64,000 nt of DNA from Mermis nigrescens (Eukaryota; Nematoda; Enoplea; Mermithida; Mermithidae), in contig JAVLUZ010000273.1 of the NCBI GenBank assembly GCA_036768485.1, positions 2,997,015-3,061,014 on the forward strand, read 5' to 3'. The notes under the pieces are model-generated. The model was not told where the DNA came from, ran no database searches, and saw only the letters and a list, made by a program, of their open reading frames with translations. The first letter of the stretch is position 1. The number at the start of each line of letters is the position of its first letter. The position numbers and the translations under genes were made by a program. Shown here piece after piece: positions 54,382 to 64,000 of this stretch.

Positions 54382-54447
54382 TCTTCATGAATTGTTTGCG
54401 CCTGATCTTTTTACTATCCAACTTTTCTTCTGCTTCCTGCAGTTTAG
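54382..54447 (-). CDS. Spc25-like protein, exon 2
   Basis: 66-nt exon between TTTTATAG and A|GTAAGA: KLQEAEEKLDSKKIRRKQFM followed by K. Strongly helical and charged, it continues into exon 3 without breaking the heptads. Confidence 0.6.
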
Positions 54448-54514
54448 CTATAAAATGAGACAACATAACACGAAAACATATTAAAAGGAGCACTAAAAAG
54501 TGGACTGATTGTAC

Positions 54515-54668
54515 ATGCAACTGATTTGATGACAGCTCTATTTTCCTCGGATAGTTCGTTACAGTGAAGACGAAAGGCCTCTAAACAAACCACGGAGGAC
54601 GTTTGGTTTTTCCTGACTAAGCATCTAAACTTCAAATGCTTGTCGTCGTCGAGTTCGTCGAACGCCAT
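54515..54668 (-). CDS. Spc25-like kinetochore protein, exon 1
   Basis: ATG 54668 begins MAFDELDDDKHLKFRCLVRK; the exon ends ...AVIKSVA at the donor T|GTACAA (phase 1). With exons at 54447-54382, 53070-52924, 52658-52554 and 49477-49391 it gives about 186 residues: a short head, a long coiled coil, and the beginning of a globular domain. All four introns are phase 1 and every junction keeps frame. Spc25 is the Ndc80-complex subunit that anchors the complex at the inner kinetochore; sequence conservation is low in this family, so the name rests on architecture plus the RL(x)nFExRLG and VxFxNxxxxNP signatures. Alternative: another coiled-coil protein. The last exon(s) are unlocated. Confidence 0.55.
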
Positions 54669-54908
54669 GTCTTGACGCTAAGCAATATATTCAATAATGA
54701 TGAACACATGAAAATGAGTCAATCTCTATATATTGCAAATTCGTGTTTAAAAAGGCTATAGAATGCACCTTATTTTACATGCGATCACAAACATTATTTA
54801 TCCAGCCAGTATTTAAGACAAAATATATAAAATCTGAGGATAGATGTACAACTCGCCAGTTTTGAAACGTTAAGTATAAATCTATTGAAGCAGGATAGCG
54901 AGTGTGCA

Positions 54909-55278
54909 CAGTGGCGGATCCATGATTTTCTGACAGGAACGGAACCCAAAATTTTCCTAATAGTGTCAAACCAAAAAATAAAGATTTTCGACAGTTTTCT
55001 ATGAAAACGCGCAAAATTAGTGCAAAAATCGGCGCAAAGCACCGAAAAATGCTCGATAAATAATTTAAAGAATCAAAAAAAGCCTTCTTCTCTTTGTAAA
55101 CTACTCTTCTGACGTTAAAATGAAATTGTAGAGCGCCAAGAAAGTCAGTAAATGCCACTGATGATTAAAACAGCTAAAATCATAAAAAATACACATCATT
55201 CTCTATTGCGCACCCAACTGTTTTTTGACGACAGGGGGTGGCTGCTCGCCCCTTCTTAATCTCTTAATCCGCACCTCG
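54909..55278. mobile_element. hAT-like MITE, CAGTGGCGGATCCA end
   Basis: Starts CAGTGGCGGATCCATG and ends near TAATCCGCACCTCG. The inner part has CGGCGCAAAGCACCG (55029). The flanks share only TGCA, so the right end is approximate. The 127-codon minus ORF across it is not a gene. Confidence 0.6.
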
Positions 55279-55339
55279 TTGCACATAAGACGTTCTAAGC
55301 AGAAATACACCGAAACAATGTTACATACATTTATGTATA

Positions 55340-55575
55340 TACCGGCTCGAGATTTTATGTGGGAGGTCCCCTCCCGCCATGTTTAGGTGGAAGGGTAAGG
55401 GGCAAATGACATACAATTTTTAGCCCAAAATGTCAAAAACACATAAAACGGCTAAAAACGCTAAATTTTTTTTAATCGAAGGATGGCGGGGGCAAAAATT
55501 TTCTGGCTTTGGGTTGGAGGTAGGCGACAACCAACTTTGGGTGGGGATCCCACCATCTCCCTGTTACACGTACAC
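55340..55575. repeat. GTAAC-type repeat
   Basis: From ACCGGCTCGAGATTTTATG to CATCTCCCTGTTACACGTAC; same organisation as 23826-24040 and 48440-48660. Confidence 0.6.
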
Positions 55576-56269
55576 ATATATATTCTTGGTTAATGGTTAC
55601 ATACAACAACCTTCAATTCACGGATTTTTATCATTCGGAAAATATGTTTTCGCATTAGCAAAGACTTTACGGGATCATCTTTGAAAAATCACAAAGATTT
55701 TTGGGAGGACAATAAATGTAAAAGGTCTGAACTTCGCAAAAAATTCCAATAATTTTCTACTCTATGTTTATATAAGGGCGGAAATTGCGTTTAAAAAGCA
55801 AAACCTTCAAGTTTTTCAGCACTTCACATCGAATTAATAAAGTTTTATATCATCATCGTCAGAAACTCACAAATAAACTTGGCAGTTTCTATCGTTTTAC
55901 TGCAGGAAAAAACAAAAAATTAGCGCTTCGTGCGTATTATAAGCATTTTTTCAGTCAAAAACGTAAAAAATTGCAACAAAAAATTTTTATTGCTCCAATA
56001 GGACAAGACGATGTGAAAAGGCCAAAAAACACGTTATTTAACGACAACCGCCCGTTTTTATGGGTTTTTAGATGGAAAAAACTTTATGGAATTCCCCTTG
56101 GCGTAAATACTAGCTACAGACATGTCAGATTTTCAAATTACAACATACCATCATTTTTCCTAGCGATTTGGTTAGCAATGTGAACCATACCACACAAAAA
56201 TTTTGTCCACATTTCAAATTTTGGTTCACATCATACAAGAGCATGGGGAGTAAGGGGGTATTACTTCCC
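55576..56269. other. No gene assigned
   Basis: Includes CAAAGATTTTTGGGAGGACA remnants of the CAGTGTTT family (55680-55720). The 132-codon ORF at 55785-56183 starts in repeat matter and has no recognised similarity, so I do not call it. Confidence 0.4.
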
Positions 56270-56660
56270 TGAGCTTTGAAAAACTGATAGATACAGCGAT
56301 TTTGGCCGAAAAACCATTGCTGTATAGCCTTTTTTGTGCTCAGAAAATTAGCTATACAGCCTTTTTAAGCTCAGAAAACTACCTATATAGTCTTTTTTGA
56401 GCTCAGAAATGCTATTCAGTTGTCTTTTCTGAGTTTCAAACGGATATATAGCTATTTTCTCGGCTTTAAAAAGGGATTAATAGCTATATTTAGTCCAAAA
56501 AGGCTATATAACTATGTTTGTGAATCCAAAAAGGCTATATAGCTAGTTTTCTGATACCGAAAAGGCTATAAAGCTAATTTTTTGACCCCAAAAGGACTAT
56601 AGAGCCGTTTTAACGAAGCACATAGCTATCTAGCAATTTTTGGTTTTCATCCCCACCCCT
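56270..56660 (+). repeat. Degenerate tandem repeat, GGCTATATAGC family
   Basis: About nine units of AAAAGGCTATATAGCTATTTTTCTGA-type, diverged; relative of 8270-8650. Confidence 0.65.
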
Positions 56661-56836
56661 GAAAATTTGACCTTGCGCACCTATGGTTCACATTTTTGAG
56701 GGCTCTAAAAAGTTCAAAAACTAAGCGCTCATGTTGAAAAAACCGATGTTTTTAGCAGAAAGTCCATCCTACGTAAAATGATGAAACCCAAAACGAGTTT
56801 TTGAACATTTTGTAATTGTAAATTTAGTGTACTACA

Positions 56837-57215
56837 CAGACGTGTTCTTGGGAGGTTTGCGTGGGGGGGGTTTGACCCCCTCCTACAGAATGGCAACTGA
56901 CCCCCCACAAAATGGCTAGCGACCCCTTCCCCCAGAATTGTCGATTTTTCGTAAAAGTTGGTAAAAGTCGCAAAAAGTATGTCCTTTTAAACGTTTTTAG
57001 CTCATTTTTGGCTCAAAAATCTCGAATTTTCGGCGCTTCGCGCCATATACACATTTTTTGACTATATTTTGTTCAATTTACTCAATTTTTTTCCAATTTT
57101 TTAAAAATTTGTCTAACGTTTTTATGTTCCAGAAAGAACTAGCATTGTCTGAAACGTCAAAAACGGTGTTTTTGACATGTACCCTTCATTTTTTACCCCA
57201 AAAAGGCACTTTTTA
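56837..57215 (+). mobile_element. MITE, CAGACATG family
   Basis: From CAGACGTGTTCTTGGGAGG through CGGCGCTTCGCGCC (57031-57044) and AGCATTGTCTGAAACG to CCAAAAAGGCACTTTT. The right end is decayed. Confidence 0.72.
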
Positions 57216-57289
57216 AAAATTGCAATAGAAAAGCTACGATCAGCGCGGTGTGGCCTAAACATCAATAGCAAGTAATTGAATTGAATCAA

Positions 57290-57865
57290 TCCAACGCGCC
57301 GGAAAATTTTGAAATTTTACCTCTAAAACGCATTTTGCATTACAAAAATTGTTGAAATCCGTTTAGGAGATGAGAATTTTCAATTATAGTAAAGTTCTAG
57401 AGCAGGTTGTCGATAAAAGTGATGCAATCGGTGCGGCGCGTTGGGAATATCAATGGAAAAAAATAAATTTTCGAATTTTACCCTTCTAGAACGCGTTTTA
57501 GCTAACTACAGTAATTTATTTTTCGCATATTTTTGGGCTAATATTTCTTCCGACTATAGTGCAGAATATGGGTTCCGTCAGAAATTGTTATAATCACTTT
57601 AGTAAGTTCGGATTTTTATAGAAATTACAGAAAGGGTTAAAATAAGGCGCGGAAAAATAGTTTCATGAAAATCCGTCCGATATTGAGGGAGCTATAGGGC
57701 TCTAAAGTTCACAATTCAACAGTGCTTAAGAATGTTAGTCGGTTTTCTCTCAATTTTTCTTATGCTTAGGCTTAGTCACAGATGAAGGAAAATTTTAAGA
57801 TGCTTAGGTCGTTATTACTCCCGCTTAGGTCGACAAAGGAGCTGCTTAGGTCGACTGACTATGAG
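57290..57865 (+). repeat. Dispersed repeat, family C, with GCTTAGGTCGA tail
   Basis: First part matches 13550-13740 (CGGAAAATTTTGAAATTTTAC; ACGCATTTTGCATTACAAAAA; GTTGTCGATAAAAGTGATG). The end has GATGCTTAGGTCG and GCTGCTTAGGTCGACTGAC, linking family C to the 15-16 kb arrays. Confidence 0.65.
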
Positions 57866-57973
57866 TAGGTAGACGTTTTGTGCGACAATTTGCATAAATT
57901 TGCATACATCACGCGTAAAAGATTTTCAAGCAAACATATTGGTATATTCTTCATCAACAAAGGTATTGGGCAT

Positions 57974-59413
57974 TAATTATTTGCAGTCGACTGCAGGTAA
58001 TATAGCATACAATGTAAAATTATATGCAGTCAAAAACCAGCGACCTAGACTGCAGGTAATATAGCATCACAATGTAAAATTATATGCAGTCAAAAATCAG
58101 CGGCCTAGACTGCAGGTAAGATAGCACACAACGTAAAATTATATGCAGTCAAAAACCAGCGGCCTAGACTGCAGGAAATATAGCACACAATGTAAAATTA
58201 TATGCAGTCAAAAACCAGCGGCCTAGACTGCAGGTAATATAGCACACAATGTGATATTATATGCAGTCAATTTCAATGATTATTGATATGGAAGCCGGCG
58301 CTTTGCTCGCATTTTAACCTGTAGTAGATGAATTTAGAAAGCACTTTTATTTGAGATGGTCTGGCAGATTTGCTTCCTCAATATGGGATGTTTTTTGCGC
58401 TGCATGGGTAGCAGCTACAATAGCTGCCAATCCATCGATTAGCGCATTTTGATGGGCCAGCGTAAGCTCTGGTCCTGCATGCTAGATATTGCGTAGCTGT
58501 TGCTGTTCTTTCCCTCATTCTGTGGAATTGTTTTACTGTAGTGGAAATAAAATTATACAGCAGATACATATGATACTGGAAAAAATGGTGTGTGGCGACA
58601 GCAATTGCTTGTGGATTCAGATTGGTGCCAGACATGGGCTAAGCCTAAGGCATGAATGGAGCGAAAATTGCTCCGCTCGCTTCGGTCGCTCCGCAATTTT
58701 TGCTCCATTTATCTCAGGCTTAGCCCATGCGCTGGCATCAATGTGAATGCACATAACTGAGCCTAAGCCTGAGACATTGGTAACCCCGCTCAGTCACAGT
58801 CCCCCGATGCTTCAGAGACTAATCCGGAGCATTCCTAAATGCTTTTCGGAATCCTTGTTTCACATTGTCGAATAAACTTTGAAGCATTTTATTTCCACTA
58901 AAATAAAACGATTCCCCAGAATGACCAGAATGAGGACAAGAACAGCAATAGCTACTAACCATCTATCATGCAGGACCAGAGCTTACGATGGCCTATCAAA
59001 ATCCGCTAATGGGTGAATGGGCAGCTAATGAAGCTGCTACCCATGCAGCGCAAAAAAACTTTCTCTATTGAGGAAGCGAATCTGCCAGACCATCTCAAAT
59101 AAAAGTGCCTTCTAAAACCATCTACTGCAGGTTAAAATGCGAGTGAAGCGCCAGCTTCCCATATCAATAAGCATTCAACTTGACTGCATATATCACATTG
59201 TGTGCTATATTACCTGCAGTCTAGGCCGCTGGTTTTTGACTGCATATAATTTTACATTGTGTGCTATATTGCCTGCAGTCTAGGCCGCTAGTTTTTGACT
59301 GCATATAATTTTACGTTGTGTGCTGTATTACCTGCAGTCTAGGCCGCTGGTTTTTGACTGCATATAATTTTACATTGTGTGCTATATAACCTGCAGTTGA
59401 CTGCAAATAATTA
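57974..59413. mobile_element. Foldback element with tandem-repeat arms, 1440 bp
   Basis: The left arm starts TAATTATTTGCAGTCGACTG and contains five 60-bp units (CAAAAACCAGCGGCCTAGAC, TGCAGGTAATATAGCACACA, ATGTAAAATTATATGCAGT). The right arm holds four inverted units and ends CTGCAAATAATTA. Inside, a second inverted pair (GATGGTCTGGCAGATT.../...GAATCTGCCAGACCATC) and a third (CAGCGTAAGCTCTGGTCCTGC) continue the symmetry to a palindromic centre at 58626-58740 (ATGGGCTAAGCCTAAGGCAT / CTCAGGCTTAGCCCATGC). No protein-coding content recognised. Confidence 0.88.
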
Positions 59414-59488
59414 CTACCATTGAAAGTGAAAGGAAAAATTTTATTTTCTGGCGAAAAACAATAAAACCTTTAATTTTATGTATTAGCC

Positions 59489-60432
59489 GTACGTTTTATT
59501 ACTCTTTTACATCCTTCGTAATTGTCGCATTTTCTGTAATAAATTATTTCATCATCAAATCACGAAAAACACGAATTTAGAGGTAAAATCCAAAATATTT
59601 CGGGAAACAATGGACAGTTTTCAATCAAACTTGTTTTCCGCAACTCATTTTACCGATTTCAACATGTTTTGCAAAAAAAATTGGACTTTTGAATGAATGA
59701 ATGAATTTTTCGATCATTTCAGATTAAGAATACAGAAGCATTAATTTTAGCTTTCAAGCAATTTATTCGCCCCCTTTTAGAATTTAATACAGTTATTTGG
59801 AATCCATATAAGAAATGTTATACAAAAAATATAGAAGAAGTTCAAAAATATTTTACCAAACGTATTCTTAAATTTAGTGATATACCATATGAACGTCGGC
59901 TTCAGATTTTATAATTAGACTCTCTGGAATTTCGTAGAGTTGTTTTTGATTTATCCATGATATATAAAATTTTCAATGGATATATACAAATTGATCCTGA
60001 TGATTTTTTCACACTTACGCAGTCATCTAAAACTCGAGCTGTTAATAGTTTAAAACTTAAAGATGAAAAATTTCGTTTAGATGTTAAAAAATACTCTTTT
60101 CCAAATAGAGTCCTATATCAATGGAATTCTCTCCCAGATGCGATTATTTGTTCTTCTTCGGCAAATATCTTTCAGACTAGGGTTAAAGATTACCTCAAGT
60201 CGAAAATTGTGGCTCCAACCAGTATGCTTTGATGTATCATGGAGCTATTGCAGCCAGTGAAACTAGCGATGATTTTTTATTCTTCGTATTTTGCCGTGTT
60301 TATGTGTATCTTACCTGTTTCATTGACTTTGCAATAAAATTGTATTGTATTGTATTGTATGAAATAATTTATCACTGAAACTCGACAATTACGAAGGATG
60401 TAAAAAAAGTAATAAAACATACGGTCAAAAGA
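59489..60432. repeat. Inverted repeat (about 75 bp arms) around a LINE fragment
   Basis: CCGTACGTTTTATTACTCTT...TAATTGTCG...ATAAATTATTTCAT (59489-59565) is repeated inversely at 60358-60432 (GAAATAATTTATCACTG...CGACAATTACGAAGGATGT, AATAAAACATACGG). The LINE piece sits between the arms. Confidence 0.7.
59720..60361 (+). mobile_element. 5'-truncated LINE, RT C-terminal domain, with (TTGTA)n tail
   Basis: Reads LILAFKQFIRPLLEFNTVIW then EEVQKYFTKRILKFSD; after one stop it continues 59957-60232 (MIYKIFNGYIQIDPDDFFTL; NRVLYQWNSLPDAI). It ends CAATAAAATTGTATTGTATT, a pentanucleotide LINE tail. A different subfamily from the 16-22 kb copy. Confidence 0.8.
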
Positions 60433-60767
60433 ATAAGAGCGTACAGCAATAGGCGACGAGCTAAATCTAAACTAATTATTAATCTAAACTAGCTAAACTA
60501 ATTCTAAATCCATTTTAAGTATTTCGGACGGAACTCATATTCTGCATTTACTCTATTTTTCCAAGCTTGATCATTCAAGATGCTTGATCCTTATTTCTTG
60601 TTTAGGCCTAATGAATGCGGAAAGAGGGTTCAAGACTGAATACTGATTTTCGACGTCTTCCTATGTTTTCAACATGCACTAGATACCTAGTTTTGTCCTT
60701 CCTTAATCCTTATACGCTCGTTGTTCAGATTTTTCATTATTCAAATCAGGGTTGCCAAGTGCTCTTG

Positions 60768-61764
60768 GGCACTGATTATTGGCCAATGTTGGCCCCGAAT
60801 TTTTTGTTAAAGGCCAATATTGGCCAATAACGCGTGCATTAGGGGCCAATATTTGCAAGATTCAAAATTCTTAAAAAGCTTCGCACCCATGGGTTTCGAA
60901 CCCCGTACTTTCGTGTTGGTAAACTCACGCGCGCACACCGCGCCATAGCGAATCTGTGATAAAGATTCTGAAGAATGATACTAATGCTATCTGTTATATA
61001 CAGTATACGCAGTGACTATTCTTTATTTGAAAGAGATTGCTTATCCTATCTTTTATGCATATGTAGTTTGAATTGTATGGTAGGTATTTCTAATTGTCGT
61101 TGGTTTGCCTTATGTATTGCAAAATCCTACATATATACCTACATAAATACATATGTACGTACATGTGTGCATAAATATTCTAATGCCATGTCAGTATGCG
61201 ATTCCAAATAGCTAGGTAGAGGTTACCTACCTATGTAGCAGGACAATAGGTACGTATAAAGGTACCTATGTACGCAACTATAGTGTGTTTCATTTGATCG
61301 AGGGTTTTTTGAAAAAGTTTAAAGTGGCTACATAAGTGTTTTATACTAATGCGACAGCAAATATGTATATTCTACAGAATATCGAGTTGCATTATGATCT
61401 TTGATACTGCTAAGAGGCAAGACTGCATCATATAGGTATGTACTTATAGGTCACTTTTGTAGCCTGGTTTATGCGGACTAAATTCAGCGGAAAAGCTTTC
61501 CAATAAACGAAACAGGCTATACTTAATTCTGGTCATACAGATTCGGCGTGTGATATCTTACGCTTTACGGTAGGTTGAAATTCGCTTTAACATTTACTTC
61601 AATGTAAATAGTATTTTTATCAGCAGGTTCTAATTTTTCTACATAATATGTTTTATCATTGTTAACTGTATTTTTATTGATATTGGCCCCTAATGCACGC
61701 GTTATTTGCCAATATTGGCCTTTAACGAAAAATTCGGGGCCAACATTGGCCAATAATCAGTGCC
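60768..61764. mobile_element. hAT-like element with about 100-bp inverted ends, 997 bp
   Basis: The ends are GGCACTGATTATTGGCC and GGCCAATAATCAGTGCC. Arms are about 100 bp and nearly perfect (including GGCCAATGTTGGCCCC and ACGCGTGCATTAGGGG). Perfect 8-bp duplication TGCTCTTG (60760-60767, 61765-61772). No transposase; contains a tRNA-like piece. Confidence 0.93.
60884..60962 (-). repeat. tRNA-like sequence (SINE head or tRNA pseudogene)
   Basis: On the minus strand: TATGGCGCGGTGTGCGCGCG (A-box-like), then CGGGGTTCGAAACCC (B box) about 40 nt later. Stem pairing for the acceptor arm is not complete, so I do not call a functional tRNA. Confidence 0.45.
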
Positions 61765-61926
61765 TGCTCTTGTCAAAAACACCCCCAATTTTAACCTCAA
61801 ACTGCCTAAAAAACTCAACCAATGGTTAAGCATAGGCGCTAAAAAGCTCATCAATCGCTAAAAAATGCCTCCAACAGACTCAATAAAGCCTCAAAATTGG
61901 GGGAAGTCCCAACTTGGCAACCCAGA

Positions 61927-62097
61927 CAGGGTTGTCAGGTCAAAATTTCAAAAACTACCATTACTATTCCAAAACGCCAAAAAACCGTTTTGGGTGCTCA
62001 GAAAAAACAACCACCCTGTGGTTAAGCATAGGGACCCAAACCAAATGCCTTCAAAAACTATCAAAATGGCAATAAAATTACCAAACTGGCAACACTG
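61927..62097. mobile_element. 171-bp hAT-like MITE
   Basis: The ends are CAGGGTTGTCAGG and CTGGCAACACTG; perfect 8-bp duplication AACCCAGA (61919-61926, 62098-62105). The target is the end of an older related element. Confidence 0.9.
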
Positions 62098-62299
62098 AAC
62101 CCAGATTCGATTTACCGCTCACAGTAAGAGCAATTTTAAGTATATCTTAATAATTGATCCAACTTGCACTTATAGTCAGTTGATTCTCATCTTAAAAACA
62201 TTCTGACACGAAAAGATGCCTTAGTTTGTTTCACATACATTTGGGCATGAATTTTAAGAATTTTTATCGATAGTGCGCCGACGGATTAGGATAATTACA

Positions 62300-62610
62300 T
62301 ATCAGATTAATGTACTAACCACAATCTGTCGGCTTATTGTCGGTGACATATTTTGTTTCTAAATTCTTTGGACTTTTTACAGTACATAAGGTTAATCCGA
62401 GAGCATTAAGTCTCGACGGGTGAAAGCGCAAAAAAGGTGCAAAAGCTATAAATAGCACATCCGAGTAGCGAAACGAGCTGACGGGAAAAGCGCATGAGTT
62501 CGATGAGTGTGTATGTGAACTGCACTTGCAGGTGTATTGCACGCACAGGAGAAGGTAAGCGGCTAGAATCGAACTCGGTATCTCCCGATAGTCTGTTTCA
62601 TTTAGCTTTG
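62300..62610 (-). repeat. Possible tRNA-derived SINE
   Basis: Minus strand GATACCGAGTTCGATTCTAG resembles a B box, followed by a GC-richer body (CTTACCTTCTCCTGTGCG). No A box found. Weak call. Confidence 0.3.
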
Positions 62611-62879
62611 AGGTTTTTTTAAAATTTAAGTGACTACAAAAGTGTAAACTAATGCAGTAAATGTGATATTCCTCAGTAATTAATTTGTTGGACTTGCACA
62701 TTTTTTGTGAAAAACTTACTTTTGTGCTTACTTGTTATAACCTATTTTAGTATCTTTCAAAACCCGTACATTCCTGCACTGTAGCGCTTACTGCTAATGT
62801 TGTTCGCAGTATAAAGGCAACCAGATGTCTACTAAAAATTACAGGCTGATGTCGTTTATGTTTGGTGTTAGGTGTGAAT

Positions 62880-63960
62880 CATGGAATCGATAATTAACCA
62901 GTACGATGCAAGCACATTTACGTGAGAATAATTTCATCTCCAGTCAGTTTGGTTTCAAAGAATTAAATCGTGTGAATTGCAATTACTAAAAGTGCAAAAA
63001 TGAATGGACTAAATTAATTGATGAAAAAAACACTGTTGATATTATCTACATTGATTTTTCTAAAGCTTTCGACACTGTAGTTCACGAATTAATTTATAGG
63101 CACAGGCTTTTTGGATTTCTGGAGATTTATTAACGAGTTAGTTAACTTGTTTTGAGCGATAGGACTCAAGGGGTTGATGGCAATCCTTCAGTTTTAGAGC
63201 GAAAAAAATCTGTCACTAGCGGTGTTCCTCAAGGGAACCCCATTATACTTACAGCGATTCTTACTTTGTTTTATTCATAAATGACATTAGCGACCCAGCA
63301 AATGGCAAGATTACTGTACACGCGATGACAATCCATTTTCTATCAATTTATCTAACTAATCCTACAACTGAAGATGTCCTTCAAGCTCATTAGTCTAGTC
63401 CAAAAGTTGGCAGTTAAAAATTGCTACTGAGAAAAATACTACGATTTATATCTAAATTTTGAAATCAACATTCACTTATAGAATTTCTGGTAGGCTGTAG
63501 AACATAGTGTAAATTCTGTAAAGTTGCGTGCTTACGTATCAAGTAAACTTGATTTTAATTTCCACTATATTGATATAACGCTTGTGGGAGCTTGCCTCTT
63601 TAAGAGACTATGCTAATATCGAAATCATTTGCTTCTGAAAATAAACTAAATATGTCTAGGGCTTTTACTGTTTACGTCAGACAGCTTCTTGAGTATTGTA
63701 GCACTGTTTGGAATCCATACCGTAAGACCCATGTTTCAATGATCGAAAATGTTCAAGGAAATTTACATGTAAGATTATTGGATTTCGGGGACTTTCTTAT
63801 GCTGAAAGACTCAGTTCCTTAGAATTGGATAGCCTGGAGATTCGCAGATTGCGTAGTGATCTGTGTATGATGTATCAGCAGATATTGGTGGTAGATGCGT
63901 TTGCAGCAAGCCGACTTTTTACTTTCTGTAAAAACAACACGCATTATCAAAATTCAATGA
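62880..63960 (+). mobile_element. Degenerate LINE reverse transcriptase fragment
   Basis: Broken frames read ISSQFGFKE, NTVDIIYIDFSKAFDT (first catalytic Asp), TSGVPQGN, then 63610-63822 (AFTVYVRQLLEYCSTVWNPY; MIENVQ). Many stops and deletions. The copy runs to near the window end. Confidence 0.78.
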
Positions 63961-64000
63961 AATATTGAATGCACTCCTTACACAAACGTGTTCGTGGGTA

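Larger units (their letters stand above)
60747..62104. mobile_element. Older CAGGGTTGCCAAGT element with two nested insertions
   Basis: The left end is CAGGGTTGCCAAGT; the right end CTTGGCAACCCAG is at 61913-61925, repeated in part after the inner MITE. The flanks ATTCAAAT (60739-60746) and ATTCGATT (62105-62112) agree at 6 of 8. Its left end was cut by the 60768-61764 element and its right end by the 61927-62097 MITE. Confidence 0.65.

Noticed and set aside
54775..55158. 127-codon minus ORF
   Set aside because: Overlaps a MITE with the CGGCGCAAAGCACCG hairpin; not conserved.
55785..56183. 132-codon basic plus ORF
   Set aside because: Begins in repeat sequence, low-complexity Lys/Phe composition, no partner exon or motif.
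58378..58746. 85-codon ORFs on both strands
   Set aside because: They fall in the palindromic centre of the foldback element, where both strands read alike.

Overview
The window is nuclear DNA from an AT-rich, repeat-laden invertebrate animal. Genes are split by GT-AG introns, non-LTR retrotransposon copies and short inverted-repeat transposons are everywhere, and ARL6 (BBS3), a cilium gene, is present, so the host probably makes cilia. I cannot name the phylum. About 85-90% of the window is mobile or repetitive DNA. No rRNA gene, CRISPR array or prokaryotic operon is present.

Host genes, all on the minus strand: (1) a Spinster-family lysosomal transporter, with three coding exons at 9963-9732, 7210-7008 and 1359-1208, continuing off the left edge; (2) a complete three-exon ARL6 GTPase gene, 26595-23601, 188 codons; (3) a gene in five exons with only phase-1 introns (54668 to 49391) that I read as a Spc25-like kinetochore protein, with its last exon(s) not found.

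Centre, 27163-37482: a 10,320-bp Maverick/Polinton virus-like element. It has long terminal inverted repeats (about 683 and 656 bp), AG...CT ends and a perfect 6-bp target duplication (TATGTC). Minus strand, in transcription order: two small unknown proteins, a broken rve integrase with a chromodomain, another small unknown protein, then packaging ATPase, two conserved virion-type proteins, a pVI-like protein, major capsid protein, adenain-type protease, penton-like minor capsid protein and a broken membrane-protein ORF. Plus strand: a 172-residue two-repeat TATA-binding protein (TBP) homologue, and the first part of polB. The capsid module is open. Integrase is broken, and polB is frameshifted and has lost its catalytic part by deletion. 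Almost every gene has its own CTATAAATA box 17-45 nt before the ATG, often built into the 3' end or stop codon of the preceding gene. A virus-like element that carries its own TBP together with near-identical TATA boxes is the main candidate for an undescribed system.

Left third (1-23 kb): Spinster introns filled with hAT-like miniature elements, then 5'-truncated LINE copies and one long two-ORF LINE (about 16.4-22.58 kb) whose reverse transcriptase is split by a 2.3-kb GC-ended element. Right third (37.5-64 kb): mostly nested hAT-like elements with 8-bp target duplications, foldback elements (notably 57974-59413), tandem arrays, tRNA-like SINE pieces and two more LINE fragments. A short hairpin motif, CGGCGCGAAGCGCCG, recurs more than 20 times inside several otherwise different element families.
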